Position numbers and translations under genes: made by a program. 64,000 nucleotides of DNA. It comes from Pseudidiomarina taiwanensis. GTDB taxonomy: Bacteria > Pseudomonadota > Gammaproteobacteria > Enterobacterales > Alteromonadaceae. Below are positions 30,752-39,509 of this stretch, one piece after another; positions within the stretch are counted from its first letter, which is position 1; every line of letters begins with the position of its first letter. Below the pieces are notes generated by a model. That model saw nothing but the letters and a program-made list of their open reading frames with translations. It had not been told where the DNA came from and made no database searches. Where the stretch lies: the NCBI RefSeq assembly GCF_003987435.1, contig NZ_PIQG01000002.1, positions 62,001 through 126,000 on the forward strand. Direction: 5' to 3'.

Positions 30752-31969
30752 TCACTCACCTTGATAGCGCTGAATGATCAAGGTTGCATTGGTCCCACCG
30801 AAACCAAAGCTGTTTGACATCACTGTGGTCAGCTTCGCAGCTTGTGGTTCACGGACAATATTCATATCCGCCGCGGCTGGGTCAATGGTCTCAATATTGA
30901 TCGACGGTGCGACAAAATCATGATTCAACATCAAGATCGAATAAATCGCCTCATGCACACCCGCAGCACCTAGCGCATGTCCGGTCATTGCTTTGGTTGC
31001 ACTGATCAAAGGTTGCTTCTCAGGGAACACCGCACGCACAGCTTCAAGTTCTTTCACATCACCCACTGGAGTACTGGTACCGTGAGTATTGAGGTAATCA
31101 ATCGGCTGATCGACGGTGGCCATCGCCATTTCCATACAGCGAATTGCGCCCTCACCAGATGGTGCCACCATATCGAAACCGTCAGAGGTTGCACCGTAAC
31201 CAACAATCTCACCATAGATTTTCGCGCCACGCGCTAAGGCAGTTTCCAGCTCTTCAATCACTAAAATACCGCCACCACCAGCTGGAATAAATCCATCACG
31301 ATCTGCATCGTATGTGCGCGAGGCCTTGGTTGGCTCATCGTTATATTTCGTGCTGAGCGCCCCCATGGCATCGAATTCCATTCCTAAAGTCCAGTGCAGT
31401 TCTTCCCCACCGCCAGCGAAAACTCGATCTTGTTTACCAAACTGAATCAGCTCTAAGGCATGACCGATACAGTGTGCCGACGTTGCACAGGCAGAACTAA
31501 TGGAGTAGTTCACACCCTTGATTTTAAATGGCGTGGCCAAACAGGCGGAGGTCGTCGACGCCATGCAACGCGGAACCATATACGGCCCAACTCGCTTCAC
31601 CCCTTTCTCACGCAAGGTATCCGCTGCGGCGACTTGCTGCTCACCGGAGGCGCCACCTGAACCAACCACTAAGCCGGTTCGTGGATTCGAGACCTCTTCT
31701 TCGCTCAAGCCTGCATCTTCAATCGCTTGCGCCATGGCAATGTAGGCATACGCTGCCGAGTCACCCATAAAGCGCAACGCTTTACGATCGATATGGTCTT
31801 TCGGGTCCAGCCGCACCGGCGCCCACACTTGGCAACGCAAGCCCATATCGGCAAATTCTTGGGAGTACTCAAGCCCCGACTTACCCTGCTTGAGTGAATC
31901 GAGAACTTCTTCTTGATTTAAGCCGATACTCGAAACGATTCCGAGTCCGGTAATGACTGCTCTTCTCAT
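30752..31969 (-). CDS. fabB: 3-oxoacyl-[ACP] synthase I (KAS I)
   Basis: Condensing enzyme for chain elongation, needed for unsaturated fatty-acid synthesis. 405 residues. The catalytic Cys161 is in [12 protein letters not shown]; the two His are in [13 protein letters not shown] (near 295) and [12 protein letters not shown] (near 331). The C-terminal [14 protein letters not shown] is the family signature. It is a single transcription unit, with mnmC divergent and a terminator downstream. The 138-base divergent region holds a word also found before accD. Identification is secure. Confidence 0.97.
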   Translation of the reverse strand: MRRAVITGLGIVSSIGLNQEEVLDSLKQGKSGLEYSQEFADMGLRCQVWAPVRLDPKDHIDRKALRFMGDSAAYAYIAMAQAIEDAGLSEEEVSNPRTGLVVGSGGASGEQQVAAADTLREKGVKRVGPYMVPRCMASTTSACLATPFKIKGVNYSISSACATSAHCIGHALELIQFGKQDRVFAGGGEELHWTLGMEFDAMGALSTKYNDEPTKASRTYDADRDGFIPAGGGGILVIEELETALARGAKIYGEIVGYGATSDGFDMVAPSGEGAIRCMEMAMATVDQPIDYLNTHGTSTPVGDVKELEAVRAVFPEKQPLISATKAMTGHALGAAGVHEAIYSILMLNHDFVAPSINIETIDPAAADMNIVREPQAAKLTTVMSNSFGFGGTNATLIIQRYQGE

Positions 31970-32018
31970 GCTAATATCCTGTCTTGCTGAGCGCTGCTGT
32001 ATGGTAGCCTAGTTCAGT

Positions 32019-32030
32019 TAAAAAGTGGTC
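32019..32030. promoter_or_regulatory. 12-base word shared by the fabB and accD upstream regions
   Basis: TAAAAAGTGGTC, 49 bases upstream of the minus-strand fabB start and identical to 25686-25697 before accD. It could be an operator of a fatty-acid regulator such as FadR or FabR; no full palindrome is visible, so this is tentative. Confidence 0.3.
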
Positions 32031-32107
32031 TGCTTTCCGCTTTTTTACGCAAATTTAGGTAGAATAGTTCCATTCTCTATCCATTACGATTGATTACGTA
32101 GGTTGTC

Positions 32108-33943
32108 ATGAGCGGAAACAAGCAAACGCGTCCCGAGCCCGCACAAATTCAATTCAATGAACTTGGTTTGCCCGTTGCGACCCAATTTGATGACGTCTAT
32201 TTTAGCAATGATGGCGGCTTGGCGGAAACCCGTTACGTATTTTTAGCGCAAAATCAGCTGCCTCAGCGCTGGCAAGAACACCCGGCAGGCAGCTTTGTTA
32301 TTGCCGAAACAGGATTTGGTACCGGGCTGAATTTTTTGGCGACATGGCAAGCTTTCATCGCTTCTGCCCCTGCTACGACGCGTTTACATTTTATCTCGTT
32401 TGAAAAATTCCCATTGCAGCGAGCTGAACTTGCTCAAGCTCTGGCTCATTTCCCTGAACTGCAAGCTTTGGTCACGGAATTGCTTGATGCCTACCCCAGT
32501 CCCGAACCAGGCTGCCACCGACGCGTGTTCGCTGGTGGCCGTATTACCCTCGATTTATGGTTTGGTGATTTGCTGGAGCAATTACCGGACTGGTTGCCAA
32601 CAGCGCAGGCTAGCGTGGACTGCTGGTTCCTTGATGGCTTCGCGCCGGATAAAAACCCACAAATGTGGCAGCCGGAGTTATATCACGCCATGGCACAAAG
32701 TAGTCGCGGGCAGGCCACCTTCGCCACGTTTACTGCCGCCGGCGCGGTCCGCCGTGGGCTCCAAGCAGCGGGTTATGAGGTGACTAAAGTTAAAGGCTTT
32801 GGCCGCAAGCGCGAGATGTTATGCGGACAACTGCAGGCAGCAAGCACAGCCAGCGCCCCCGACGAGGTCATTATCATTGGTGGTGGAATCGCCGCAGCAA
32901 GCTTAGTGCAAGCACTGACGCGTAGGAATATCAAAGTCTGCCTGCTGCAACGGGGCTGTGCTGATGGCGCCTCAGGCAATGCTCAAGGCGCGGTCTATCC
33001 CCTATTACATGTACAGCGGAGCCCGCTGGCCCAGTTTTTTGTTGCCGCATTTGGTTATGCGCGCCAGCACTATCAGCAGAAATTGCATCATAACTGGCAT
33101 GAAAGCGGAGTATTACAACTCAACTTCACTCCCGAGCGAGCGGCACGCGCGGAGCAAATTGCCCAGGTTTATGCAGCTGAAACGGTACAATTATGGAGCC
33201 CAGAGCAAGTGCAACAGCATTGGCAGCAGCTACCTGCGCAAACCGCACTTTGGTATCCACAAGGCGGCTGGCTCGCACCTGCGCCTGCGGTCGCACAGTT
33301 ACAGACGCCAGCAACAAAGTGCCAGCATGCCAGTGTGACAGACATCAGCACAGGTCAACAAAAGCGCTGGCACGTGCGTTGTGCTGACGGCAGTGCATAT
33401 GAAGCAGACTATGTGGTGCTAGCGACAGGAGCAGACTTAGTGGATTGGCTGCCCCAATTTGGCATCGAGCTGCAAAATGTCCGTGGTCAGGTAAGTTACG
33501 TAAACAGTAGCGCCGCCACTCAAGAGTGCCCATCGGTGGTTTGCTACAAGGGCTATTTCACCCCTGTGCTAGACGGTCAACACTGTGTCGGTGCAACCTA
33601 CGCACGCCAGTATGACCGAAGCAAGGCGAGACAAACTCAAGTTGCGGATGACCAAGAAAATCTTGCCACGTTACAGAGCAATTTAGCCCCAATGACATGG
33701 CCAAGCGAACTTAAAGTGGTTCATCAACGCGCCTCTGAGCGCAACACCAGCCGCGACCATTTGCCGATTATTGGTGAGCTCAAGCCTGGTTTGGCGGTCA
33801 TTGGCGCGCTGGGCTCGCGGGGCTACACTGCTGCGCCATTAGCAGCTGAGATCATCGCCAGTCATTGGTGTGCAGAGCCACAGCCGCTTGCTGCCGAACT
33901 TATCGAGCGGCTTAAACCGCAACGGCTGCAAGCTTCTCCATAA
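32108..33943 (+). CDS. mnmC: Bifunctional tRNA mnm5s2U34 synthesis protein MnmC
   Basis: Completes 5-methylaminomethyl-2-thiouridine at the wobble position of several tRNAs. 611 residues. The N-terminal methyltransferase (MnmC2, about 1-245) shows the SAM-binding AETGFGTGLNFLATW and CWFLDGFAPDKNPQMW. The C-terminal FAD-dependent oxidase (MnmC1) begins with VIIIGGGIAAASLVQAL near 256 and ends with GALGSRGYTAAPLAAEII. Divergent from fabB, a conserved pairing. Its last 32 bases overlap the 3' end of the convergent yfcL. Identification is secure. Confidence 0.96.
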   Translation: MSGNKQTRPEPAQIQFNELGLPVATQFDDVYFSNDGGLAETRYVFLAQNQLPQRWQEHPAGSFVIAETGFGTGLNFLATWQAFIASAPATTRLHFISFEKFPLQRAELAQALAHFPELQALVTELLDAYPSPEPGCHRRVFAGGRITLDLWFGDLLEQLPDWLPTAQASVDCWFLDGFAPDKNPQMWQPELYHAMAQSSRGQATFATFTAAGAVRRGLQAAGYEVTKVKGFGRKREMLCGQLQAASTASAPDEVIIIGGGIAAASLVQALTRRNIKVCLLQRGCADGASGNAQGAVYPLLHVQRSPLAQFFVAAFGYARQHYQQKLHHNWHESGVLQLNFTPERAARAEQIAQVYAAETVQLWSPEQVQQHWQQLPAQTALWYPQGGWLAPAPAVAQLQTPATKCQHASVTDISTGQQKRWHVRCADGSAYEADYVVLATGADLVDWLPQFGIELQNVRGQVSYVNSSAATQECPSVVCYKGYFTPVLDGQHCVGATYARQYDRSKARQTQVADDQENLATLQSNLAPMTWPSELKVVHQRASERNTSRDHLPIIGELKPGLAVIGALGSRGYTAAPLAAEIIASHWCAEPQPLAAELIERLKPQRLQASP

Positions 33944-34193
33944 AAGCGGCGATATGAGCTTGGTCAGCCGGGCTAAGCTCATGTTTCGCAGCAGTAACTG
34001 CAGCTTCTAAAGCTGGCATGAGGGCCTCTACTTGCGCATCATTGGCTAGCTCTAGTTGGGCCACAACTAAATCAAAATGACCGCGCAGATAGCCACTGGC
34101 AAACAGTTCGTCATCGCTGGTCGATTGCACGGCTTGGTCAAAGACCGCTTCAAGTTGCGCAACATAATGCTGAAACGAGGGATCGGCAGACAT
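33912..34193 (-). CDS. yfcL: YfcL family protein
   Basis: 93 residues, acidic, helical, with no signal peptide or membrane segment. Sequence form (YVAQLEAVFDQAVQSTSDDE; FASGYLRGHFDLVVAQLEL) and position beside fabB and mnmC match the E. coli YfcL family, whose function is unknown. The 3' end overlaps mnmC by 32 bases in convergent orientation, so each mRNA carries a short antisense match to the other. Confidence 0.82.
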   Translation of the reverse strand: MSADPSFQHYVAQLEAVFDQAVQSTSDDELFASGYLRGHFDLVVAQLELANDAQVEALMPALEAAVTAAKHELSPADQAHIAAFMEKLAAVAV

Positions 34194-34258
34194 CGAAAAT
34201 CCTTGTGATCAGTTCAATAAATGGCTGCGTAGCTTAGCACAGATGAAAAGATTTCTGT

Positions 34259-34264
34259 TATCAT
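34259..34264 (+). promoter_or_regulatory. Candidate extended -10 promoter of fldB
   Basis: TGTTATCAT places an extended -10 TG upstream of TATCAT, 33 bases before the fldB start. The -35 is weak (AGCACA at 17 bases). Confidence 0.35.
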
Positions 34265-34297
34265 TCGCCCCGAAAATGATGCACCCATGAGGATTCT

Positions 34298-34849
34298 ATG
34301 AGCACCAGCGAGACGGTAAAAATCGGCTTATTTTACGGCTCAACCACTTGTTTTACGGAGATTGCAGCGGAAAAAATTCAGGCGCAATTTGCCCCCGGAC
34401 AAGTCGAGCTGTTTAATATCAAGGACACTCCGTTACAGGCGTGCGAGGATTATGCCGTCATTATTTTTGGTTTATCGACTTGGGATTTCGGTGAAATCCA
34501 AGAAGATTGGGAGAGCCATTGGAGCGATATCCAGCAGCTGCAACTGAATAATAAAATCGTCGCCCTATTCGGAATGGGCGACCAAGTAGGCTACACCGAC
34601 TGGTTTCAAGATGCGCTTGGCATGTTGCACGATGAACTCGCCAGCCACCCCACTACCCGCGAATGCATTCGCATCGGCTTTTGGCCCAACCAAGGCTACG
34701 AATTCAATGCCTCAAAAGCACTGACCCCAGATCAAGCCTACTTTGTTGGCTTGGCACTTGATGAAGATAGTCAGTATCAATTCAGTGAAGAGCGCATTGA
34801 AACATGGGTCACGCAACTCAAAGCTGAACTAGCTGAAATCCTCGACTAG
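34298..34849 (+). CDS. fldB: Flavodoxin FldB
   Basis: Small FMN electron carrier. 183 residues, the long-chain flavodoxin type. The FMN phosphate loop is FYGSTTCFTEIAAEKI at the N-terminus. FGLSTWDFGEIQEDWESHW and ALFGMGDQVGYTDWFQDALG form the isoalloxazine-binding loops with their Trp and Tyr. Resemblance is closer to E. coli FldB than FldA. The last 21 bases overlap the 3' end of the convergent HIT gene. In enterobacteria fldB is an oxidative-stress gene; no SoxS site was identified here. Confidence 0.92.
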   Translation: MSTSETVKIGLFYGSTTCFTEIAAEKIQAQFAPGQVELFNIKDTPLQACEDYAVIIFGLSTWDFGEIQEDWESHWSDIQQLQLNNKIVALFGMGDQVGYTDWFQDALGMLHDELASHPTTRECIRIGFWPNQGYEFNASKALTPDQAYFVGLALDEDSQYQFSEERIETWVTQLKAELAEILD

Positions 34850-35269
34850 ACTGAACTGCTGTTGCCAAAATAGCCGTTGTTGTTGCTGTTCAGTGGCTGA
34901 TAACGGCTGCGCCGGGCTATGCCCCCACACCGGACCGGGCCAGGCCGGATCATCCTGATGGCGCAGCAGCACATGCCAATGGAATTGGCGGACCACATTG
35001 CCAAGCGCCCCAAAATTGAGCTTATCCTCGGGCTGCTGATGTTTTAACACGTGACACACCCATTCAAGTTCGCGATAAAGCTGTTGCCGCTCGGCATCGG
35101 TTAAATCAAGCAATTCCACACAACCATCTACACGTGGCACTAAAATGCACCAGTTATAGCGCGCATCATTCATCCGCAACAATCGGCACAGCGGTAATTC
35201 TGCGAGTAACAGGGTGTCCTGCTCGAGTCGCTTATCCAGTTTGAATTTGCTATAACCTGCTGTATTCAT
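34829..35269 (-). CDS. HIT-family hydrolase with altered histidine triad
   Basis: 146 residues of the histidine-triad nucleotide hydrolase/transferase fold. CILVPRVDGCVELLDLTDAE is the typical beta-strand followed by helix. The active-site motif reads QFHWHVLLRHQDD: two His of the HxHxH pattern are kept, with Leu at the third place and another His three residues later. The true substrate is unknown; dinucleoside polyphosphates are typical for the family. Cytoplasmic, with no signal sequence. Overlaps fldB by 21 bases tail to tail. Confidence 0.85.
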   Translation of the reverse strand: MNTAGYSKFKLDKRLEQDTLLLAELPLCRLLRMNDARYNWCILVPRVDGCVELLDLTDAERQQLYRELEWVCHVLKHQQPEDKLNFGALGNVVRQFHWHVLLRHQDDPAWPGPVWGHSPAQPLSATEQQQQRLFWQQQFSLVEDFS

Positions 35270-35306
35270 ATCTTATCCAACTTAACCGATTGTATGAGGC
35301 ATTCTA

Positions 35307-37697
35307 ATGCAAGCCACTGTAAAAGCTAGTCTGGTCAGCCTGATCCTGCTCTTGGCAACACTCACTCTCACCCCAGCCAAGGCTGAGGCTGAGACCAACA
35401 ATGAACTCCCAAGTATTGGCGAATTCAGCCAAGCAATGCAGGAGCATAGCGGCTATTTCCGCTTTTTCTATGCACCGCAACAAGACAAAATTTATCTCGA
35501 AGTCCCCCGCCAAAACCAAACCTTTATTTTTCAAACCAGTTTACCTTGGGGGTTAGGCTCAAATGATATTGGCCTTGATCGCGGTCAATTAGGCGCAACC
35601 CGCTTAGCTCGCTTCATCATTGCTGGGAATAAAGTCTTACTGCAACAAGAAAACACCCAATTTCGCGCCCAAACCGCCAATGCTGCGGAACGCGCCAGCA
35701 TCGATGAAGCCTTTGCCGACAGCGTAATTGCCGGCTTTACCGTGGTCGCGGCCGATAGCAATGCCGTGCTCATTGATTACACACCATTTTTGCTCAGCGA
35801 TACTCACGGTGTGAGCACTCGGCTAGCACAAACGCAGCAAGGACAATTTAAAGTCGCACCAGAGCGTTCAATGGTTTTTCCTGCGCGCAGCAAGGCTTTC
35901 CCAGACAACACAGAACTCGAAGCCAAAGTAACCTTCACCGGAACCGGAACGGGGGCTTATTTACGCTCGGTTGCAGCCGACCCAGACCATCTCACCTTGC
36001 ATCTTCATCATTCATTTATTCGCTTGCCGGATGATAACTATCAACCGCGCGCATTCTACCCGCAAAGTGGTTTTTGGTCCCATGATTTTCTCGATTACGC
36101 CGCCCCACTTGGACAATCCATGCAGGTGCAATATATTCCGCGTCATCGTTTCGACGGCTCTGAGCCGATCATTTACTATCTTGATCCAGGTGTTCCAGAG
36201 CCCGTTCGCACTGCGCTTTATGAAGGCGGCATGTGGTGGCGCGACGCATTTGCGGCACTCGGCTATGAGGATGCCTTTGAAATCCGTGAACTTCCGGCTG
36301 GAGCCGACCCCATGGACGTGCGCTATAACGTGATTCAATGGGTCCATCGCAGCACTCGGGGGTGGTCATATGGCTCGTCCATTATTGACCCGCGCACAGG
36401 TGAAATTCTCAAAGGTCATGTCACCCTGGGCTCGCTCCGCGTGCGTCAAGATATGTTGATTGCACAAGGCTTACTTGCTCCTTTTGCCGAACAATATTCG
36501 ACGGCTGAGCAAGCGCAACTGCTGGCCGACATTGAAGCCATGGCGCTCGCGCGCATCCGCCAATTATCCGCCCATGAAATTGGCCATACCCTTGGTATCG
36601 CCCACAACTTCGCCGCGAGCACCGAGAATCGTAGTTCAGTGATGGATTATCCGCACCCATTGGTGCAATTAACTGCTGATGCGCAGGACTTAAGCCTTGC
36701 CAATGCGTATGCGGAAGGCATTGGCGCCTGGGATAAGCGCGTGATCGCCTATGGTTACAGTGATCAGCAACCAAGCGCAGTGATTGCCGAAAACAAAGCG
36801 TTAGGCTTTAGCTTTATCTCGGATCGCGACGCGCGTCCTGTAGGCGGTGCACATCCTACTGCACATTTGTGGGACAATGGCGAAAACCCAGCAGCAGAAC
36901 TGACTCGCCTGTTGCAAGTGAGACGCCACGCAATCGATCAATTTGGTTTGGCTAATCTGGCCGAGCAACAACCCGTCAGCCGCTTGCAAGCATTATGGGT
37001 GCCGATTTATCTGTTGCACCGCTATCAAACTGAAGCGGCGGTGAAATTGATTGCCGGCGTTGATTATCAGTATGCCGTTAATGATGGTTCGGCAGTGGCT
37101 CAGCAAATTGTACCCGCGACCATGCAACGGCAGGCGTTACAAGCCTTAATGACGAGCCTCTCGCAAACCAACTTAACGGTTCCAACAGAAGTTCAGCAGT
37201 TGTTGTTACCGCTCGCTTATGGTGAGCCAAGCAGTCGCGAGTACTTTAGCGGTAACACCGGCTTAATCACTGATCCGCATGCGATGGCGGCCAGTCTGGT
37301 GCGCTTTACCCTCGACTTATTATTAAACCAACAGCGCTTAGAGCGGTTATTACAACAGCACGAGCAACTCGCCACGATACCTTCAGTGGCAGACGTTTTG
37401 GCGGCGTTAGAGGAAAATCTGATTGCCCCAGCCCGAGCTCAAACAAGCAGCTCGTTAAGCCAGCAAATTGCGCTCGAGACCCTGACCAGCGTCGCTCGCC
37501 AACATAAAGCGGCGCAGCGTCAACACGCTCTGCAAGCTCAATTCGTGCACTTTATGCAGCAACAGCAACGGTTGTGGTTGGCCGCTCCGAGCTCGCCGCA
37601 ACGCTCACTTGCTTTACATGCACTTGAGCGTTGGTTTGCCGGGGATGAATGGCCACTCGACCCAGCGGCAGCGTTACCGCCGGGTTCACCGATTTAG
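35307..37697 (+). CDS. Secreted zinc-dependent metalloprotease (DUF5117/DUF4953 type)
   Basis: 796 residues with a signal peptide (ASLVSLILLLATLTLTPAKA). The zinc site is SAHEIGHTLGIAHNFAAS near 425, an extended HExxHxxGxxH motif of the metzincin class. SVMDYPHPLV shortly after supplies the Met-turn. The N-terminal domain (FRFFYAPQQDKIYLEVPRQN) and the long C-terminal helical region match the large bacterial family with DUF5117 and DUF4953. Probably periplasmic or surface-exposed, digesting proteins or peptides. Its stop shares bases with the stop of the convergent M28 peptidase. High Gln content is seen in the C-terminal part. Confidence 0.9.
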   Translation: MQATVKASLVSLILLLATLTLTPAKAEAETNNELPSIGEFSQAMQEHSGYFRFFYAPQQDKIYLEVPRQNQTFIFQTSLPWGLGSNDIGLDRGQLGATRLARFIIAGNKVLLQQENTQFRAQTANAAERASIDEAFADSVIAGFTVVAADSNAVLIDYTPFLLSDTHGVSTRLAQTQQGQFKVAPERSMVFPARSKAFPDNTELEAKVTFTGTGTGAYLRSVAADPDHLTLHLHHSFIRLPDDNYQPRAFYPQSGFWSHDFLDYAAPLGQSMQVQYIPRHRFDGSEPIIYYLDPGVPEPVRTALYEGGMWWRDAFAALGYEDAFEIRELPAGADPMDVRYNVIQWVHRSTRGWSYGSSIIDPRTGEILKGHVTLGSLRVRQDMLIAQGLLAPFAEQYSTAEQAQLLADIEAMALARIRQLSAHEIGHTLGIAHNFAASTENRSSVMDYPHPLVQLTADAQDLSLANAYAEGIGAWDKRVIAYGYSDQQPSAVIAENKALGFSFISDRDARPVGGAHPTAHLWDNGENPAAELTRLLQVRRHAIDQFGLANLAEQQPVSRLQALWVPIYLLHRYQTEAAVKLIAGVDYQYAVNDGSAVAQQIVPATMQRQALQALMTSLSQTNLTVPTEVQQLLLPLAYGEPSSREYFSGNTGLITDPHAMAASLVRFTLDLLLNQQRLERLLQQHEQLATIPSVADVLAALEENLIAPARAQTSSSLSQQIALETLTSVARQHKAAQRQHALQAQFVHFMQQQQRLWLAAPSSPQRSLALHALERWFAGDEWPLDPAAALPPGSPI

Positions 37698-39334
37698 TTC
37701 GGCTGAGCGAAAAAAGAGTCGCTATGCCAGCGCGGCCGCTCGGTCGCGTTGGCAATTTCTTGCCCAATAGCAAAGTTAATATTGGTAAACATCACACCCG
37801 CATCATAGCGAATCGGTAAGTCCGGGCTATCACTCGGTTGATGATAATGCTCGGCAAAGAACTTACCCCAAATCTCACCGCCATCTTCACCCTCATCCTG
37901 AGCAGTAAAGCCCGTCATCAGAAAGACAGCTGGAACACCTTTTTTAACAAAAGCATAGTGATCAGAGCGAGTGAAAATCGCTTGCTCAGGCATTGGATCT
38001 TCACTTAGCTCAATCCCAAATTGGCCCGCAGCTTTCGCAACCGCAGCTCCCATAGTCGAGTGATTCGAACCGAAGGCAATGACATCGGCAAAGTTATAGA
38101 GCAAGACCGGCATATCTAGATTGACGTTACCGACAATCTGGCCAAGCGGTACAGTTGGAAAATGAGCAAAATAATCAGCCCCCAACAAGCCCCGCTCCTC
38201 GGCAGTCACGGCCACGAATAGAATCGAACGGCGCGGCTTTTGTTCCGCTTCAGCAAATAAGCGCGCGGTTTCGAGCATTACCGAAACACCTGATGCATTG
38301 TCCATCGCACCATTATTAATGTGATCATCTTGGCTGAAATCTTCGGTGATGCCGATATGGTCCGAATGTGCGGTATAGAGCACATATTCATCCGCTAAAG
38401 CCGGGTCACTTCCAGGCAGAATCGCGGCAACATTCGGGCTTGAAATTTCTTCAAAGCGAGATGCGCGTCCAAGACTCGCAGTCATACCAAGGTCAAACCC
38501 ACGAATTTCTTCACCGGCTTCTTGTTGCGCAAAAATCTGCTCGAGTTGCTGCGGTGCTGAACGAAATAAAGTGGTCGCCGCCTCATGATGGACATAGGCA
38601 CTGGCAACGATGCTTTGGTAGGTTACGTTTGGTTCACCATTGGGTTGCAACCAGGTGACCCGAGGTGCACGTTGATACATAATGCTCACCTCATACGGGC
38701 GAACTTTCTCACGCTCCGGCGTATGAATGGTAATAATGCCCACTGCGCCGCGCTCAGCCGCGAAGCGCGTCTTGTTATTATTTAAGTGCGCACCTTCTTC
38801 ACTTGGCAAATCCTCAGGGCGACCGGTTAACATCACCACAATCTTGCCCGCGACATCTAAGCCAGCGTAGTCATCTAAACCAAACCGCTCAGACACTAGA
38901 CCATACCCCACAAATACCAGCGGCGCGGTAACTTCATCCTGTTCACTATAGACACTGGGACTAGTTAGAAACTGTTTCGGATAATTTAAACGCCCTGTCT
39001 GCCCGTTGGCATCTTCAAAACGAAAGCTGGCGGAATTTTCGACTAAATACGCGCGCCGAAATGGAATACGTTGATAATAGCTACCGTCATCGCCGGCAGG
39101 CTCTAATCCAAGTGCTTTGAATTGCGCAGCAATATAGTGTGATGCGATTTCGTGTCCTGCACTACCCGTATCGCGCCCTTCTAAGGCATCGCTCGCCAAA
39201 AATTCAAGATGCGCTTGCAGCACCTCAGCTTTTGCACTGGCCGCCTCGGTCTGAGTCGATGGCGCCTCTGTGCACGCAACCAACGCTAAACAAGCGCTAC
39301 CGAGCAGCCACGCCTTAACCATGGGAGAGTTCAT
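37694..39334 (-). CDS. M28 family lipoprotein metallopeptidase
   Basis: 546 residues. A lipobox (LALVAC, about Cys21) marks it as a lipoprotein. The zinc ligands of the M28 fold are visible: YTAHSDHIGI, GAMDNASGVSVMLE, AVTAEERGLLGADYFA and the final His in FAEHYHQPSDSPD. A PA-like insert lies near 120-260 (DYAGLDVAGKIVVMLTGRPE). Family members are aminopeptidases acting on short peptides in the periplasm. Together with the neighbouring metalloprotease and S9 peptidase it suits a protein-degrading lifestyle. It shares stop-codon bases with the convergent metalloprotease. Confidence 0.92.
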   Translation of the reverse strand: MNSPMVKAWLLGSACLALVACTEAPSTQTEAASAKAEVLQAHLEFLASDALEGRDTGSAGHEIASHYIAAQFKALGLEPAGDDGSYYQRIPFRRAYLVENSASFRFEDANGQTGRLNYPKQFLTSPSVYSEQDEVTAPLVFVGYGLVSERFGLDDYAGLDVAGKIVVMLTGRPEDLPSEEGAHLNNNKTRFAAERGAVGIITIHTPEREKVRPYEVSIMYQRAPRVTWLQPNGEPNVTYQSIVASAYVHHEAATTLFRSAPQQLEQIFAQQEAGEEIRGFDLGMTASLGRASRFEEISSPNVAAILPGSDPALADEYVLYTAHSDHIGITEDFSQDDHINNGAMDNASGVSVMLETARLFAEAEQKPRRSILFVAVTAEERGLLGADYFAHFPTVPLGQIVGNVNLDMPVLLYNFADVIAFGSNHSTMGAAVAKAAGQFGIELSEDPMPEQAIFTRSDHYAFVKKGVPAVFLMTGFTAQDEGEDGGEIWGKFFAEHYHQPSDSPDLPIRYDAGVMFTNINFAIGQEIANATERPRWHSDSFFAQPN

Positions 39335-39445
39335 TGATTGAGTCCTTTTTTCTTTGCAATTAAGGAAGTTACCTACTGGATATTATGCCCAGACTTGGCC
39401 GACAGGGCTAGCGTAGATGGAAAATTGTTGCAGCAGCCAGAAAAT

Positions 39446-39471
39446 AAATGTAATGTTATATTATTACATTT
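39446..39471. promoter_or_regulatory. Zur-type operator before the zinc receptor gene
   Basis: A perfect 9-base inverted repeat (AAATGTAAT and ATTACATTT) around the 8-base centre GTTATATT. The core AATGTTATATTATTACATT closely follows the known gammaproteobacterial Zur box (a GTTATANTATAAC-like dyad). It ends 38 bases before the receptor ATG, where it would cover the promoter, so repression in zinc-replete cells is expected. Confidence 0.8.
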
Positions 39472-39509
39472 GCTTGGGTTTAATTTGATTTACTTTACCG
39501 AGGTTAATC

